DNA of 64,000 bases from Azolla caroliniana (lineage: Eukaryota; Polypodiophyta): assembly GCA_043228905.1 (NCBI GenBank), contig JBHGNT010000011.1, forward strand, positions 17,174,001 through 17,238,000. Direction: 5' to 3'. A program made the translations under genes and the position numbers. Position 1 is the first letter of the stretch. The number at the start of each line of letters is the position of its first letter. Below are positions 9,572 through 21,384 of the stretch, piece after piece. The notes under the pieces are model-generated. The model did no database searches and was not told the DNA's origin. It saw nothing but the letters and a program-made list of their open reading frames with translations.

Positions 9572-11100
9572 CTCCATAATGAAATTCCCGTGCCCTTCGA
9601 GCATGGGAGATCTTATAAATTGGTAGTTTGGATCTTTTAAGTTGTGTCGCCATTAAATGTTTTACAATATCACGTATATCTAAAAGTTATGGCATGTCAC
9701 TGTAGTATATATAAACATGTTGCACTAAAGACATATGAAGATGTTGTTACTAATATCATTAGTTTGTGTCATGTTACAATAACAATAATCACATATATGC
9801 CTTCTTTGTATTGTCAATTAAAAAAAATTCAAGTTCTCCTTGGGGTTGCCCATTCATCCTTTTTTATATGCAAACATCATAAAGAAGGAACATGGGTTTC
9901 CAAGATCGAGAACATAGTGTATAATTCTTGGTTCATGATTAGGATTCGTGTTAATCTTATGGGCATGAGAAATAACTTATGTATAGATTCATCTTTTTGC
10001 TTGGCATATGGAATACATATGCCCATTATTCTACCTCTTTAGAAAAACCTTTTTGTGGGAGCCTAATCACTTGACATTGACTACTTTGTTGACTTCCTAA
10101 TTCAGACAAGATTTTTGCCATTGGTACTCTTTGCTAGGCATGACCATTTTGGTATTTTATGTGCTTTATGGGATGTGTACAACGAAAGAGAGTTTTGGAA
10201 TCTAAACATGGTTGTTTCCATTTGGTGAAAGTTGCAACAAAAGAAGGATACGAGGGTATCAGTACATGTGATAATCCTTTGGTGTTTGTCGAATAAATGT
10301 ACACTTTTCTCAATATGTTTCCTTTCTTGTTTGATACAAAACTTGCGCTTCTTGTTTTATTTTTATGCTCCTACATATTTTGCATTGATATATGTATGGG
10401 TTGATCGCAATGCATGTTAGGGTATCTTTGCATGTGACCTATATCTTGTATTTGTTGAAGAAATGTATTGCCTTCGGACTATGTTTCCTTTCTTGCTTTT
10501 TATAATCGCTTGTCATTACTTGGAAATATACTGATAAATGTTTTTGTAATATTTGGTTGTGTTTATATGGCTTGTTTGAGCATCCTTGTTGCTAGATAGA
10601 AAATATCATGGTTTATAATACATATACTTTTGTACTTCAACTTTATCATTTAAACAAGATATTAGTCTATCATTGTGATCATTTTGATGTATTGAAGAAA
10701 TGTTTATTGTTTGGCATGTGGATTGATAAAAAACGTTTTTCCTTACACAAGGGTTGTTAGCATGCTACAAGGATAAACCATTGATTACACTACTATCTTA
10801 AAATATACTTTGTGAGACCTTTTTGTATTCAATAACTCAATGATGAAAGCGACATTAGATAATTATTGCATGCAATCGCTCCTTTGCATTGTTAAATTGA
10901 GATTCTTGTTTGACGTATGAATTGTTAGAAAGGTTTCATATGATAATTCTATAATTTTCCAACCCTCAAGTTGGGGAAAGTTGATTACTAGTTGATTACA
11001 CAACATCTTTCTTTGTTCTTTTCACAAATACCTAGATGATGATGCCTTTAATTCAATATTTAAAGTATACCATAGCATGGTATACATCAAATGCATATAT
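9572..11100. other. AT-rich region with weak internal repetition
   Basis: No recognised gene. A segment containing TATGTTTCCTTTCTTG occurs near 10315 and again near 10480 with related flanks, suggesting an old duplication. Frames such as 9644-10042 show no conserved motif. Confidence 0.4.
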
Positions 11101-12263
11101 TCAAAAAATATTTAGTTGAGATTACATTCTTATTAGTAATTACATTGAGATTTACTCCCTTTGCACCATATCATACTTTTGTTGCAAACCTCCCATGTAT
11201 GCACGAGTTCCAACGGTGCCTTTTTTCTCATTGGGGTTCTTGATTGGAAGGAGGTTCTGTTCTGTTTCCCCATCTTCACACATCCGTTGTCTCTGACTTT
11301 GTATGATGAGAAGCATTTTTTATCAGAGGTCAAGTGGAGTGACGCTCCAAAGTTGACCGCCCATGTCATTTTGTCGCTAACAAGGTTTACCTCATTATGC
11401 ACCTCCCCCTTTCTCTTTCCGAAAGTAGATTCACTTGTTGTGATCGCTGAGGTACCTTTTCGGTGCGGATTCTTCTTCGGCTCTGCACCATCAACTCCCC
11501 CTTTCTCTTTCCGAAAGTGTCGACAATTCTTTTAGAAGTGCCCCGAATTCCCACAATAGAAGCAAATGGGCCTCCCCCTTGACTTCGACCTCGTCCCTGA
11601 CTTCTCCCAAATTTGGGGACTTCTATTCCGGCCTCTCCCCCGGTTCATGTCACCTTCTGTGACTAATGCCTTGAGGTCGATAATGGACTCTCTGTCCTTC
11701 CGGCGAGCTTCCTCATTCAACAAGCTTGAATTCATCATCTCTAGGGATTGATGCTTCCCTTCCGGTCCGGTGCTGCCCAATGTGACAACGAGCGTCTCCT
11801 AGCTGTCGGGAAGGGATCCCAACAACAACAATGCTAATACCTCATCAGCAAGAGGTACTTCCAGAGAGGTGGTTTGATTTATCAATCCTTGGAAGACATT
11901 CAAGTGCTCCGCCATGCTGGAGTCATCTTGATACCAAAGTCTCACAATCTCTTGAAATACAAAGACTCTGTTGATTGCATTCTTGTTCTCAAACATTATG
12001 CCAATCTTCTTCCAGAGGACATCCGCCGTTGTCTCTTCATTAAAGTTGTTATATAGACTCTTGTCTATAAAAAATCTTATATACGTCGTCGTCTTAATAT
12101 GCATCACCTCCCACATCGATGCATCAATCTTGTCTGGTTTATCATCTCCAAACTACACCAACCACCATAGGTCTTTGCACACCAACATGTCCCTCATCTT
12201 CGACTTCCACACTGAATAGTTGGAGCCGGTTTGCTTGAACATTCCTCCAAGATGTTCATCCAT

Positions 12264-12277
12264 CTGTTTGATACCAA
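12264..12277 (-). other. Degenerate initiator-Met PBS of the truncated Copia
   Basis: The minus strand reads TTGGTATCAAACAG. This differs from TGGTATCAGAGC at the 3' positions and lies about 5 bases inside the LTR edge. Confidence 0.6.
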
Positions 12278-12282
12278 TTTGA

Positions 12283-12803
12283 TGACGATACTTCCGGCCA
12301 CAACCGGTTAACATGTAAGATCGAAATGACGGAAAATAGGAAGACATAAAATGAAAGTACATAGACATAAGTATTTTTAATGTGGAAACCCTGATAGGGA
12401 AACCATGGGAGTCCACAAAATTCAAAATAGATCACTATGGTAGGAGGAATATACAAATAAGAAACTCCAAGGCAACAACCTTGAGTTCTTCTTCGTCCAC
12501 GCTCGGCTACAAAGTTACAACTCTCACTCCCTCTCCTACACTCTAGTTTCTCTTAATTACAGAGGCAACAACAACAATATGATTGTCCCTAGATGTATTT
12601 ATACTAATACATATTATGGGCTATTTACAAATCTGGTGTAAATAGGTGCGACAAGACCTATTCACAAATATGACAATTTCCAGATACCTCTCCAGATCTG
12701 ACCGGATGCCTTCTAGCCAATCCAGCGTTGGATCCGGTCCCTCTTCTTGTTCGGATCCGATCCGGCTCGTGCTCTTCCATCTAGAGGGACATGTTTCCTA
12801 ACA
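12283..12803 (-). repeat. 5' LTR of the truncated minus-strand Copia
   Basis: On the minus strand it starts TGTTAGGAAACATG and ends ATCGTCA, 521 bp long. It aligns along its length with the solo LTR at 7631-8197 and at its ends with the Copia-2 LTR. Confidence 0.75.
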
Positions 12804-13101
12804 CGATGCAACAAAAAGGAAAGTATGGCATAATTCCACCTCAGATCGGAAGTTGTATCTTAAAATAAGTGAAGCCCTTGCCATCGTTTCTTAAAGGCCA
12901 CTTGACGTTGCCATAGAACATCATTTGAACCTTGCAGATCATCATATTGACCACATAGTGTATAGACAAATAACAACCAGAATTCAATAAGCATTATTAA
13001 AAATTGCATCACATCTCGCTTTCCATATTATCCAAAGAGCCAATGATGTAATAGTATGCCAAATAACCAGATTTCAATTTAGTAAACCGTCGAATAGAAG
13101 A
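12804..13101 (-). pseudogene. Nested LINE, segment 1 (C-terminal end)
   Basis: The minus strand encodes the LINE terminal region (GQYDDLQGSND, VLWQRQVAFKKRWQGLHLF). It is interrupted at 13101 by the chromovirus; the sequence resumes after 18926, with GAAGA duplicated on both sides. Confidence 0.7.
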
Positions 13102-13517
13102 TGTCATGATATGGCAAGACTCGAACCCATGACCTTATGCTACATGGGTCGAGCTCTTACTATTAGACTATGAATTGTAATTTGTAGGATATTATTTTCA
13201 TTTATGCTTTATCATAGAAAATTGATGTATATTCCAGATCTCTCTGGAACATTCTAGAAGCTTTAGGCTTATTCCTAAAAACACTATAAAAGGAGGCACA
13301 AGGCATTGTTTTGAACCAAATTGGTTCAACACCAGTCTTAAGCCTCTTAGCTGCTTTGTACTTATCTTTCACATAATATATTAGTTGTTGTCATCATCTC
13401 TCTCTCTCTCTCTCACTTCCTCTCTCGGGAGTCTTACGCAGTCCCGTCCCCTTAGTACTAATAGTACTACTCTTCTTTAGTACTAATTCCATCTCTGTTT
13501 TAGTACTATTCCTGACA
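13102..13517 (+). repeat. Chromovirus 5' LTR
   Basis: It contains ACTATAAAAGG (TATA box), a TC tract and a tRNA-like module in antisense orientation at 13118-13170. It ends CCTGACA. Confidence 0.93.
13118..13170 (-). other. Antisense tRNA-like module (box A and box B) in LTR U3
   Basis: On the minus strand TAGTCTAATAG (13170-13160) matches the Pol III box A consensus TRGYNNARNNG at every position. GGTTCGAGTC (13127-13118) matches box B. Spacing is about 30 bases, as in a tRNA gene. No full cloverleaf can be drawn, so it is a tRNA-derived or tRNA-mimicking sequence, not a tRNA gene. The 3' LTR copy has one change in box B. Confidence 0.55.
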
Positions 13518-13587
13518 GTTTGAACCAATTTTTCTCCTCCAGCCTACTTGTCACTCTCCCTCATCCTCCTACCCTTTTCCCTATACT

Positions 13588-14745
13588 ATGGCTACTGTTA
13601 GCGCCCAAGAATACCAATCCGTTTTCTCCGAGCTATAGTGCCTAAAAGAAAAGTTTGTTGCCCTGGAACAAGAAAACCAACGGTTGATAGGGGATCTGCA
13701 ACAAATCGCTCTAGAAAAACAACAAACGCAACAACAACATGGGGAGTTAGCGTTACGGGTACAACAACTCGAAGCAGCGTTGCAACAACAAGGATCAAGT
13801 CCCCAAGGATTTCATAAAGAGCCCAAGATTGGGCTTCTTGTGAAATTTGATGGAACGCGATCGCAATTTCGGGGATTCCTTAATAAGGTACGCTTAGTCA
13901 TCCAGATGCATCCTTCCCGATATCCCACTGATGCATCTCGAGTCGGCCTAATAGGCACGCTACTTACCGGCTCAACCTTGGCATGGTTTGCTCCGCTTCT
14001 AGAAAAACAATCGCCCTTGCTTAATCACTTTGAAGATTTTATTGGTGAGTTTAAAGCCTGCTTTGGAGATACCGACAGCATCAGGACGACGATCAACAAG
14101 ATCCGAAGATTGCGTCAAGGCGATTGTCCAGCCTTTGCCTACGCGGCAAATTTCCGTCTACTCGCCTCAGATATCCCTTGGGATGATCATGCCCTCATGG
14201 AGCAGTTTTGCTATGGCTTGCGCAACGATGTCAAAGACTTGCTTTTAACCTTCCCCGAAGAACCAAAGTCTCTTACAGAGGCAATCAGTCGAGCGGTCTG
14301 ATGCGACAACCGCCTTTTCGAACGGCGTTCGGAACGTCAGTTACAAATACCACACTCTCGGCCGGAACCCACATACGCCTCAGTCACGGCTAAACCATTT
14401 GCACGCGATGTACCTCAAGCCAATATTCCGACACCGATGGAGATCGACACCATGCGTCGACGCGACCCGTTATCGGAAGAAGAAAAGCAACGACGACATG
14501 CCAATCGATTATGTCTTTATTGCGGTGGACCAGGGCATATCGCCATCAATTGTCCCCATAGGCCAAGAAGACAGGTAAATCAAATCGTCGCCTGTACTAA
14601 ACCCGAGTCAATTCTTCCCTTCGGAGTGTCTGATAGTATTAATAGTACTAATAGAGTGTCTGATAGTATTCATAGTACTAATAGCCCAAGTATCTCAAAT
14701 AAATTTGAAATCCTTAGTCAATTAGATGAAGAGTTAAACGATTGA
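13588..14745 (+). pseudogene. Chromovirus gag with CCHC knuckle, two nonsense codons
   Basis: The frame opens at ATG 13588 and continues to 14745 except for TAG near 13636 and TGA at 14299-14301. It carries a glutamine-rich coiled-coil start (EKQQTQQQHGELALRVQQLE), a retrotransposon gag core (FDGTRSQFRGFL, YPTDASRVGLIGTLL, FCYGLRNDVKDLLL) and a CCHC zinc knuckle CLYCGGPGHIAINC at 14512-14553. Gag packages the RNA into virus-like particles. Pol follows in a different frame, overlapping the gag stop, so pol expression would need a frameshift or the junction has mutated. Both stops are one C-to-T change from a sense codon (CAG, CGA). Confidence 0.85.
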
Positions 14746-17700
14746 GTCCAGCCAAAATAGGAGCCGTTTGGTTGGATAGCAGCCCTAGATCTATACAGCC
14801 CATTAGTGGTTCCATTCCTTCCAAGAAAGTTAGCAATGTGTTCCTAGCCCAAGTCATTGTTAGTACTAAAAGTACTCCCCCAGTACCCGTCCTAGCACTT
14901 TTAGATTCCGGAGCTAATTCCTGTTTCATGGATCGAAATTTTGCCCAAGCTTCTCAGATATCCTTAAGAAAACTTCCTTGTCCCGCATCTGTAGTAGTCA
15001 TTGATGGTCGTCCCATTGCTTCCGGGAATATTGTAGAAGAATTAGAACCCATTCAAGTTGTCCTAGGTAGTTTTGTGTGTGTAATATCATTTAATATAAT
15101 TAAGTGCAATGAATATATATTCTTGAGAATTATTAAAGCTAATACATCATCCTTTAATCTCCTTTTACATTCATTTTTTTCCATAAAAAATATGCTCCAT
15201 TGGTATTAAAATTAACAATGCCAAAGGCAATCTACAAATTGTACATAATAGTTTCCACTCCATAAGTATATAATATCATTTAATATAATTAGTAGTCCAG
15301 AGCATCCCATTGTCCTAGGATTACCTTGGTTTGAATTACATAATCCAGCCATAGATTGGAGAACAAGAGAAGTCTGATATCGACCACCCCAAGAATCAAC
15401 TCACCGAGTTTCGACCATTTCACTCCATCAACTACGCGAAGAAGGACCCAAGGAGGCAATGTTCCTATTTGCAATATCAGTACATCCTTCCAACACTATT
15501 AAGAAGGACTCCTCAGTACAACTTCCAGCAAAATATCATCCTTATGCCAATGTATTTGACAAGGTAAAAGCCGGTACCCTTCCTCATCACCGTCCCTATG
15601 ATTGTCCCATCGATTTACAACCAGAAACCGAGCCACCATGGGGACCAATTTACAACTTGTCACCCACCGAGTTAGAAGTCCTTCGAGCCTACATAGAGGA
15701 GAACTTGGCAAGCGGGTTCATCCGTCATTCGAAATCTCCGGCCGGTGCACCCATCTTCTTTGTCAAGAAGAAAGATGGCTCACTTCGTCTCGTCGTTGAT
15801 TACCGCGGATTGAATAAAGTCACCATCCGGAATAGGTAAGCACTTCCTCTTATATCAAGTCTTTTAGAGCGAGTTAATGGTGCCAAGTTTTTTACTAAAA
15901 TCGACCTACGAGGAGCGTATAACCTTGTGTGGATCCGACCGGGAGATCAATGGAAGACCGCCTTTTGCACGCGGTATGGGCATTTCGAGTATACTGTTAT
16001 GCCGTTCGGCCTAACCAATGCACCCGCAGTCTTCCAACACATGGCAAATGATATATTCAGAGACCTCTTGGATATCTGTTTGATCATCTATTTGGATGAT
16101 CTATTGATTTATTCGAAGACCCAGGAAGAGCACGATTTTCATGTACTATTAGTACTAAAGCGACTCCGCGAGAATGGTCTTTATGCCAAGCTAGAAAAAT
16201 GTAGCTTTGATTGCAAGCAAGTGGAATTTCTAGGCTACGTCATCTCCTCAAAGGGCATCACCATGGATCCAGCTAAAATCCAAACTGTACTAGAGTGGCA
16301 AATTCCACGGTCGGTACGAGATGTACAATGTTTTCCAGGTTTTGCTAACTTCTACCGTAAGTTTATACAGGATTACTCGAAGATTATTTTACCTCTCACA
16401 CAACTTACGAAGAGGGGCCAAGCATTTCTTTGGTCCATCGAAGCAGATATGGCTTTTCGGCATCTTAAGAAAGCCTTTACATCAGCACCGATTCTAGCTC
16501 ATCTGGATACAAGAAAACCATTCATCATGGAGGCCGACGCATCAGATTTCGCCCTTAGTAGCATCCTTTCTCAACAAGGAGATAAAGAAGATTTGCATCC
16601 GGTGGCTTTCCATTCGCGCAAATTCGATGTCGCAGAAATCAACTACGAAATACATGACAAAGAATTATTAGCCATCGTGTATTCATTTGTGCAATGGCGG
16701 CATTTCTTAGAGGGCTCTCCACATCAGGTCATTGTCTTTAGCGATCATAAAAATCTTGCTTATTTTTAGAACGCTCGCGTACTAAATTGACGGCAAGCTC
16801 GGTGGGCGCAATTCCTCACACGTTTCAATTTCAAAATCACATATCGACAGGGGAAGCAGCAAGGAAAAGCAGATGCACTATCACGACGTTCATATCTTGC
16901 ACCTCGTCCTGGTGATGCAACATTTGATAATCAAAAGCAAGTAATCTTGGGACCAACACGATTGCACACGACGCGGATTTTTCACACCCCGATGGATTCA
17001 CGGATTACTGATGACATACGTGCAACCTTGAAAACGGATAGTTTTGCTCAAGACATCCTGGTGCACATTGATACTTCTGAGGCATCCTGTTCTCGGTCTC
17101 AACAACCAGGTATTGACTACCGACAATTCGAATATCATGATGGTTTGTTATTCTTTAAAAAGCGCGTATATGTCCCCGATTGCTCCTGTCGCCTTCAAAT
17201 CGTCCAACATTGTCATGACACCCATACGACGGGACATTTCGGTAGTACTAAGACATTGGAGCTAGTGCAACGATCTTTTTGGTGGCCCCACATGCGCCGT
17301 TTTGTCGACGACTACGTTCAGACTTGTGATGCTTGCTGCCGAGCAAAGATGCCACGACACCATCCATATGGCTTGTTGGAACCCTTACCGATTCCAAGTA
17401 AGCCGTGGCAGTGTATTTGTCTTGATTTTATCACAGATCTGCCCGTCTCGAAGGGGTTCGATGCTATCCTAACTGTCGTCGATCGATATACGAAGATGGC
17501 ACATTTTGTGCCGTGTACTAAAGCCATCACTAGCGAGGAAACCGCCGCCCTTGTTATGCGTGAGGTATTTCCGCATCATGGCCTCCCAGACAGTATCATC
17601 AGTGACCGAGGACCGCAATTTGTCTCCAAATTTTGGCAGCATCTCTTCAAGATGCTCAAGGTCTCCTACAACCTCTCCTCCGGCTACCATCCTCAGACCG

Positions 17701-18503
17701 ATGGGCAGGCGAAACGAACAAACCAAATGCTGGAGCAATATCTCTGATGTTTCCTGAGTTATCAACAGGACGATTGGGACGAGATTCTCCACTTTGCAGA
17801 GTTTGCGTATAATAATGCTATTCACTCCTCGACTTGGGTGTCCCCATTTTTCGCTTATACCGGTTTCCATCCTCGCTGGTCGGTGATCGACACCCCGGAG
17901 CTACCTACCAACCCTCGTGCCGAGGATCATTTGGAGAGGCTACGCAAGATCCAGATGGATCTCTCTACTCACCTTCGTCATGCTCAACACACACAAAAGA
18001 CTTATGCGGATCGTCATCGGATTCCCTCCTCTTTTGCCATCGGAGATCGAGTATGGCTCTTACGTCGTCACATCAAGACTACTCGACCGTGCGACAAGTT
18101 GGAGTATCGACGACTCGGTCCCTTCCGTATTAGGGGTAAGATTAATGATGTCACATTCCGCCTTGATCTTCCTCCGCAGCTTCAGATACATCCGGTTTTC
18201 CATTGTTCTCTTCTTGAACCTTATAAAGCAAACACCATTCCCGATCGTGTGACACCACCGCCGCCCTTGTTGGAGTTGGACGTCGGCCCGGAGTATGAAG
18301 TTGCTGCCATCCTCGATTCCAAACTTGTTCGCAACAACCTTTATTACTTGGTCGATTGGCTCGGTTATAGTCCGAGCGAACGTACTTGGGAACCCGTCGA
18401 GCATGTTGCCAATGCACAGGATCTTCTTGCTGATTTCCACCGAAAGTATCCGGACAAACCTGGTCCGCAATCAGCGCCGACTCGTTCCACTCGTCGTCTT
18501 TAA
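14742..18503 (+). pseudogene. Chromovirus pol: PR, RT, RNase H, integrase, chromodomain
   Basis: All pol domains lie in one frame. Protease LLDSGANSCFMD is near 14910. RT runs from about 15600 to 16300 with [12 protein letters not shown] and an intact YLDD in IIYLDDLLIYS near 16090. RNase H (MEADASDFALSS) is near 16530. Integrase has an H2C2 finger near 17220-17340 and core motifs LDFITDL and ISDRGPQF. A C-terminal chromodomain (about 18290-18430, YLVDWLGYSPSERTWEP) marks the chromovirus branch. Stops fall at 15837 (TAA), 16767 (TAG), about 16786 (TGA) and 17745 (TGA). The integrase segment expected to carry the catalytic Glu reads GQAKRTNQ, with Lys in that place. An insertion lies at 15103-15270. 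Confidence 0.92.
15082..15291 (+). other. 168-bp insertion flanked by 21-bp direct repeats in pol
   Basis: A 21-bp sequence starting TAATATCATTTAATATAA occurs at 15082-15102 and again at 15271-15291. The 168 bases between are AT-rich and contain stops. Without the insert and one repeat the pol frame reads on without a shift (189 bp is a multiple of three) between protease and RT. No terminal inverted repeats or poly(A) tail are seen. The long duplication resembles target-primed insertions or a repair event more than a cut-and-paste transposon. Confidence 0.8.
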
Positions 18504-18510
18504 GGGGGAG
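18502..18510 (+). other. Polypurine tract of chromovirus
   Basis: AAGGGGGAG lies four bases before the 3' LTR. Confidence 0.75.
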
Positions 18511-18514
18511 ATAG

Positions 18515-18926
18515 TGTCATGATATGGCAAGACTCAAACCCATGACCTTATGCTACATGGGTCGAGCTCTTACCATTAGACTATGAATTGTAATTTGTAG
18601 GATATTATTTTCATTTATACTTTATCATAGAAAATTGATGTATATTCCAGATCTCTCTGGAACATTCTAGAAGCTTCAGGCTTATTCCTAAAAACACTAT
18701 AAAAGGAGGCACAAGGCATTGTTTTGAACCAAATTGGTTCAACACCAGTCTTAAGCCTCTTAGTTGCTTTGTACTTATCTTTCACATAATATATTAGTTG
18801 TTGTCATCATCTCTCTCTCTCTCACTTCCTCTCTCGGGAGTCTTACGCAGTCCCGTCCCCTTAGTACTAATAGTACTACTCTTCTTTAGTACTAATTCCA
18901 TCTCTGTTTTAGTACTATTCCTGACA
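18515..18926 (+). repeat. Chromovirus 3' LTR
   Basis: It begins TGTCATGATATGG and ends CCTGACA, followed by GAAGA. Five substitutions separate it from the 5' LTR. Confidence 0.93.
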
Positions 18927-19889
18927 GAAGATGGAAATGAGATGAGATAGAGGTGTCCATAGGAAAAGCGAGAGACATGAGAAGCATGCCTACTTGCATA
19001 CTTCATAATATCTCCATGAAGGACACCCCATAATACAACACCCCTCGAGAAAATAGAACGAGAATAATGTTGTCTCAGCAATAAAAACAACTTAGTACTC
19101 CAAAATTGCTTGGTCTTGGGACATAACCAAAACACACGCAAAATAGATTCCATAGATGCACCACAATGCATTCCACAAGCATATTGCTGATTTTGCCTCA
19201 ACCAATCACCAACAGGAAGAGCATAATGCATCAACAACCAACGAACACAAATAACTTTTTTTAGCAACTACATACTCCACAACCATTTCCAAAATTTGGC
19301 AAGTTGCATTGCGTGCACAATATTTGCAGTCCAATGCTTCATGGCAGTAGGGCATTTATACTTTGATTGCAACAACAAGTTTCTACCTAGCTTAACGGAA
19401 TATTGGAAAAACTCCAAATGTTTACCATTTCCACCAGCACTCGCTTATTTCCATTGATAATCAGTCAGATCCCAATCCAAATTGTAAAGAGACTTTTTTT
19501 GAAAAACCCACAATGAGCAACACAACAAGCATTCTTGAAATGGTGGATCCAAGAACCATTTTTTTCCAGATCTTGCAACTACTCGATTAGCCGAAACATT
19601 GGTGTACATCCACACATCTTATGTAGAAAATACATGCCACAACCTACCATCATCATCTACATTAAAGTATTTAGCATCACCCATAGTGTTAGTTACTTGA
19701 GCTCCTAAAATAACTTTTAAAGGAGAGGAATAACCAAACCAAATCTGATTGCTAGAACCATGAAGCCCTAAATTGTCCAAATGCCACTTGCATATCATTG
19801 CACATAATAGCACCTACTCAAACTAAAAACATTGACAAAGATTGTTATAGTTGATTCATAACATAACATCCTCATGACAGAACATTACC
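18927..19889 (-). pseudogene. Nested LINE, segment 2 (zf-RVT and RT thumb region)
   Basis: The minus strand reads KKVICVRWLLMHYALPVGDW, CGMHCG and FWLCPKTKQFW, the zf-RVT region. Frame-broken upstream LINE sequence runs to 19889. It continues the segment at 12804-13101 and breaks at 19890, where a solo LTR with TTACC duplicated on both sides is inserted. Confidence 0.75.
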
Positions 19890-20400
19890 TGTCATGAACA
19901 TATACCAAAACTCCAAGACTTGTAATAAAGATTCGAACCCATGACCTCGTCAAATATAATATGTAGCTTCAACCACTAGGATACATCATATTACATTTAT
20001 TGAATTGTAAATTCTTATATTAGATCATGAAGAAATATATCTAATAGTGTGAAACGTTGCCACCGCATAGGCTAACGCATGATTACCAAGTGTCATGCTT
20101 GCATGAATGCCAAGTGGCATGCTTGCATGAATGCCAAGTGGCATGCTTGCATGAATGACAAATGGCAAGCATGCGTCTATGAGGTGGCGAGCATGCATGT
20201 ATCCAAAGCATGCTATATAAACATATAGCGAACTATTGATGAACCATTCCGGTTCAACGCCAGTCTTCGGCGTACTCTTATAACCCTTGTTCTCATTGCT
20301 AATACATTTTCAATATCTTATTTCTCTCTCATTCCTCTCTTATTTTCTATTTCTCATTCTTTTCTTCATGTTAAACTTGTCTTTGGCTACGGCCCTGACA
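19890..20400 (+). repeat. Solo Gypsy-type LTR with perfect TSD
   Basis: It begins TGTCATGAAC and ends GGCCCTGACA, 511 bp. It is flanked by TTACC at 19885-19889 and 20401-20405. It shares layout with the chromovirus LTR: TGTCATGA start, antisense tRNA-like module (GATTCGAACCCATGACC), CTATATAAA box, GGTTCAACRCCAGTCTT after it, and CCTGACA end. A short tandem repeat based on GCCAAGTGGCATGCTTGCAT lies around 20094-20175. No internal sequence remains, as expected after LTR-LTR recombination. Confidence 0.85.
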
Positions 20401-20833
20401 TTACCTGCAACTGATGCATCCAAGGAAGCCCAATTCAGCCGAGGATGGCTACCAAACAGAAAACCCCTTGCATCAGAGAAGAGAAAATTCTAGGTCAAAG
20501 GTTATTTTCCGAACTAGAAACTTTTAACAAGTGACCAACCTATGAAAATTCCATTAAAAAATCTAACTTCTGATAAGGTTGTTTTAAACAAATGAAAATT
20601 CTGAATAAAGGCCCATCTTAATGAGGGTTGCCACATTCCACCTATTGTCGAACACATAGTAGACAACATATGCACCATCAACTGACTCCAAACATCTTGC
20701 ATTGGCAACATAGCTCTACACACAAGTTACATTGTGATTCTGGATTCACCAGCCCCAACCCACCATTTTGTCATGGAGCAATCAATATTGCCCAAGCTAC
20801 TTTAGGCCTTTTATCTTGACCTAGCGTTGCACC
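20401..20833 (-). pseudogene. Nested LINE, segment 3 (RT C-terminal part)
   Basis: The minus strand reads RPKVAWAILIAP followed by GGLGLVNPESQCN, a hallmark stretch of plant LINE RT downstream of the catalytic palm. It is interrupted at 20833 by the element at 20834-22806 with GCACC duplicated. Confidence 0.7.
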
Positions 20834-21260
20834 TGTCACGGACACACCAAGCACGGACTAAGACGGAGCAAGGATGATGAGGCTACAACGGAGCGATGAC
20901 GGAATGACGCAAGAGCATAAAGATAGAGATGAAGATTAAGGAGACAATATTGGGCGAAACGAGAATACTAGATTGATATGTCCATGACTGGCGTTGTTCA
21001 CCTTGAATTCCTTCAAGGTGAACTCAACTATTTATACTAAGTGGCATGCATACCTGTTGCACGCATGTGATACAATAGAGCATGTAGGCAATAGGTACGC
21101 ATGCATGTGCCAAGTGTAAATAATACAAGGAAGAAATTATGCACATGATGCTAGCTAAAACCTACAATGAGGAAGTATACACATGATTATATGTTAGATG
21201 TGTGGTTAACACATAACACTCGATTATAAGATGGTCATGTCAAGAGTTCGAATCTTGACA
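20834..21260 (-). repeat. LTR (3' in element orientation)
   Basis: 427 bp. It includes a 9-bp-arm hairpin CACCTTGAA/TTCAAGGTG and, at the plus-strand end, TGTCAAGA-GTTCGAA-TCTTGACA: an 8-bp stem around a seven-base loop like a tRNA T-arm. Confidence 0.88.
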
Positions 21261-21384
21261 TTATCCCCCCTCCAACGATGCCTTCCCAAATTGTTTATCG
21301 GCTTAAGGGGATATTGTTGATGAAAATCTTAGATCACCTCCAAAGTATTTTGTAAATCCTAGACAAGGAGTAACCCTTCCACAA

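Larger units (their letters stand above)
11133..12803 (-). mobile_element. Truncated minus-strand Copia element (5' LTR, gag, partial protease)
   Basis: Reading leftward: 5' LTR (12283-12803), PBS-like site, gag fragments (12425-11799), a CCHC knuckle start CFYCGNSGHF (about 11535-11560), and a protease remnant (FGASLHLT, near 11350) that jumps directly to the KQNRTSF...PLELVHT sequence. In the intact relative Copia-2 these two parts are about 140 residues apart, so an internal deletion is present. Pol beyond the start of integrase and the 3' LTR are missing. Frameshifts and stops make it non-functional. It is inserted at the 3' end of the LINE that resumes at 12804. Confidence 0.8.
13102..18926 (+). 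mobile_element. Gypsy chromovirus, complete but inactivated
   Basis: LTRs of 416 and 412 bp begin TGTCATGATATGG and end ATTCCTGACA. The element is flanked by a perfect 5-bp duplication GAAGA (13097-13101 and 18927-18931). The LTRs differ by five substitutions plus a TC-tract length change, about 1.2 percent. Gag, protease, RT, RNase H, integrase and a C-terminal chromodomain occur in Gypsy order. Nonsense codons, a 168-bp insertion and loss of the catalytic integrase Glu make this copy defective. Purine tract AAGGGGGAG at 18502-18510 precedes the 3' LTR. No standard tRNA primer site is apparent after the 5' LTR, where the sequence reads GTTTGAACC. Confidence 0.95.

Noticed and set aside
9644-10042. 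Hypothetical 132-residue protein
   Set aside because: AT-rich, no motif, no related frame nearby, and no promoter or splice pattern.
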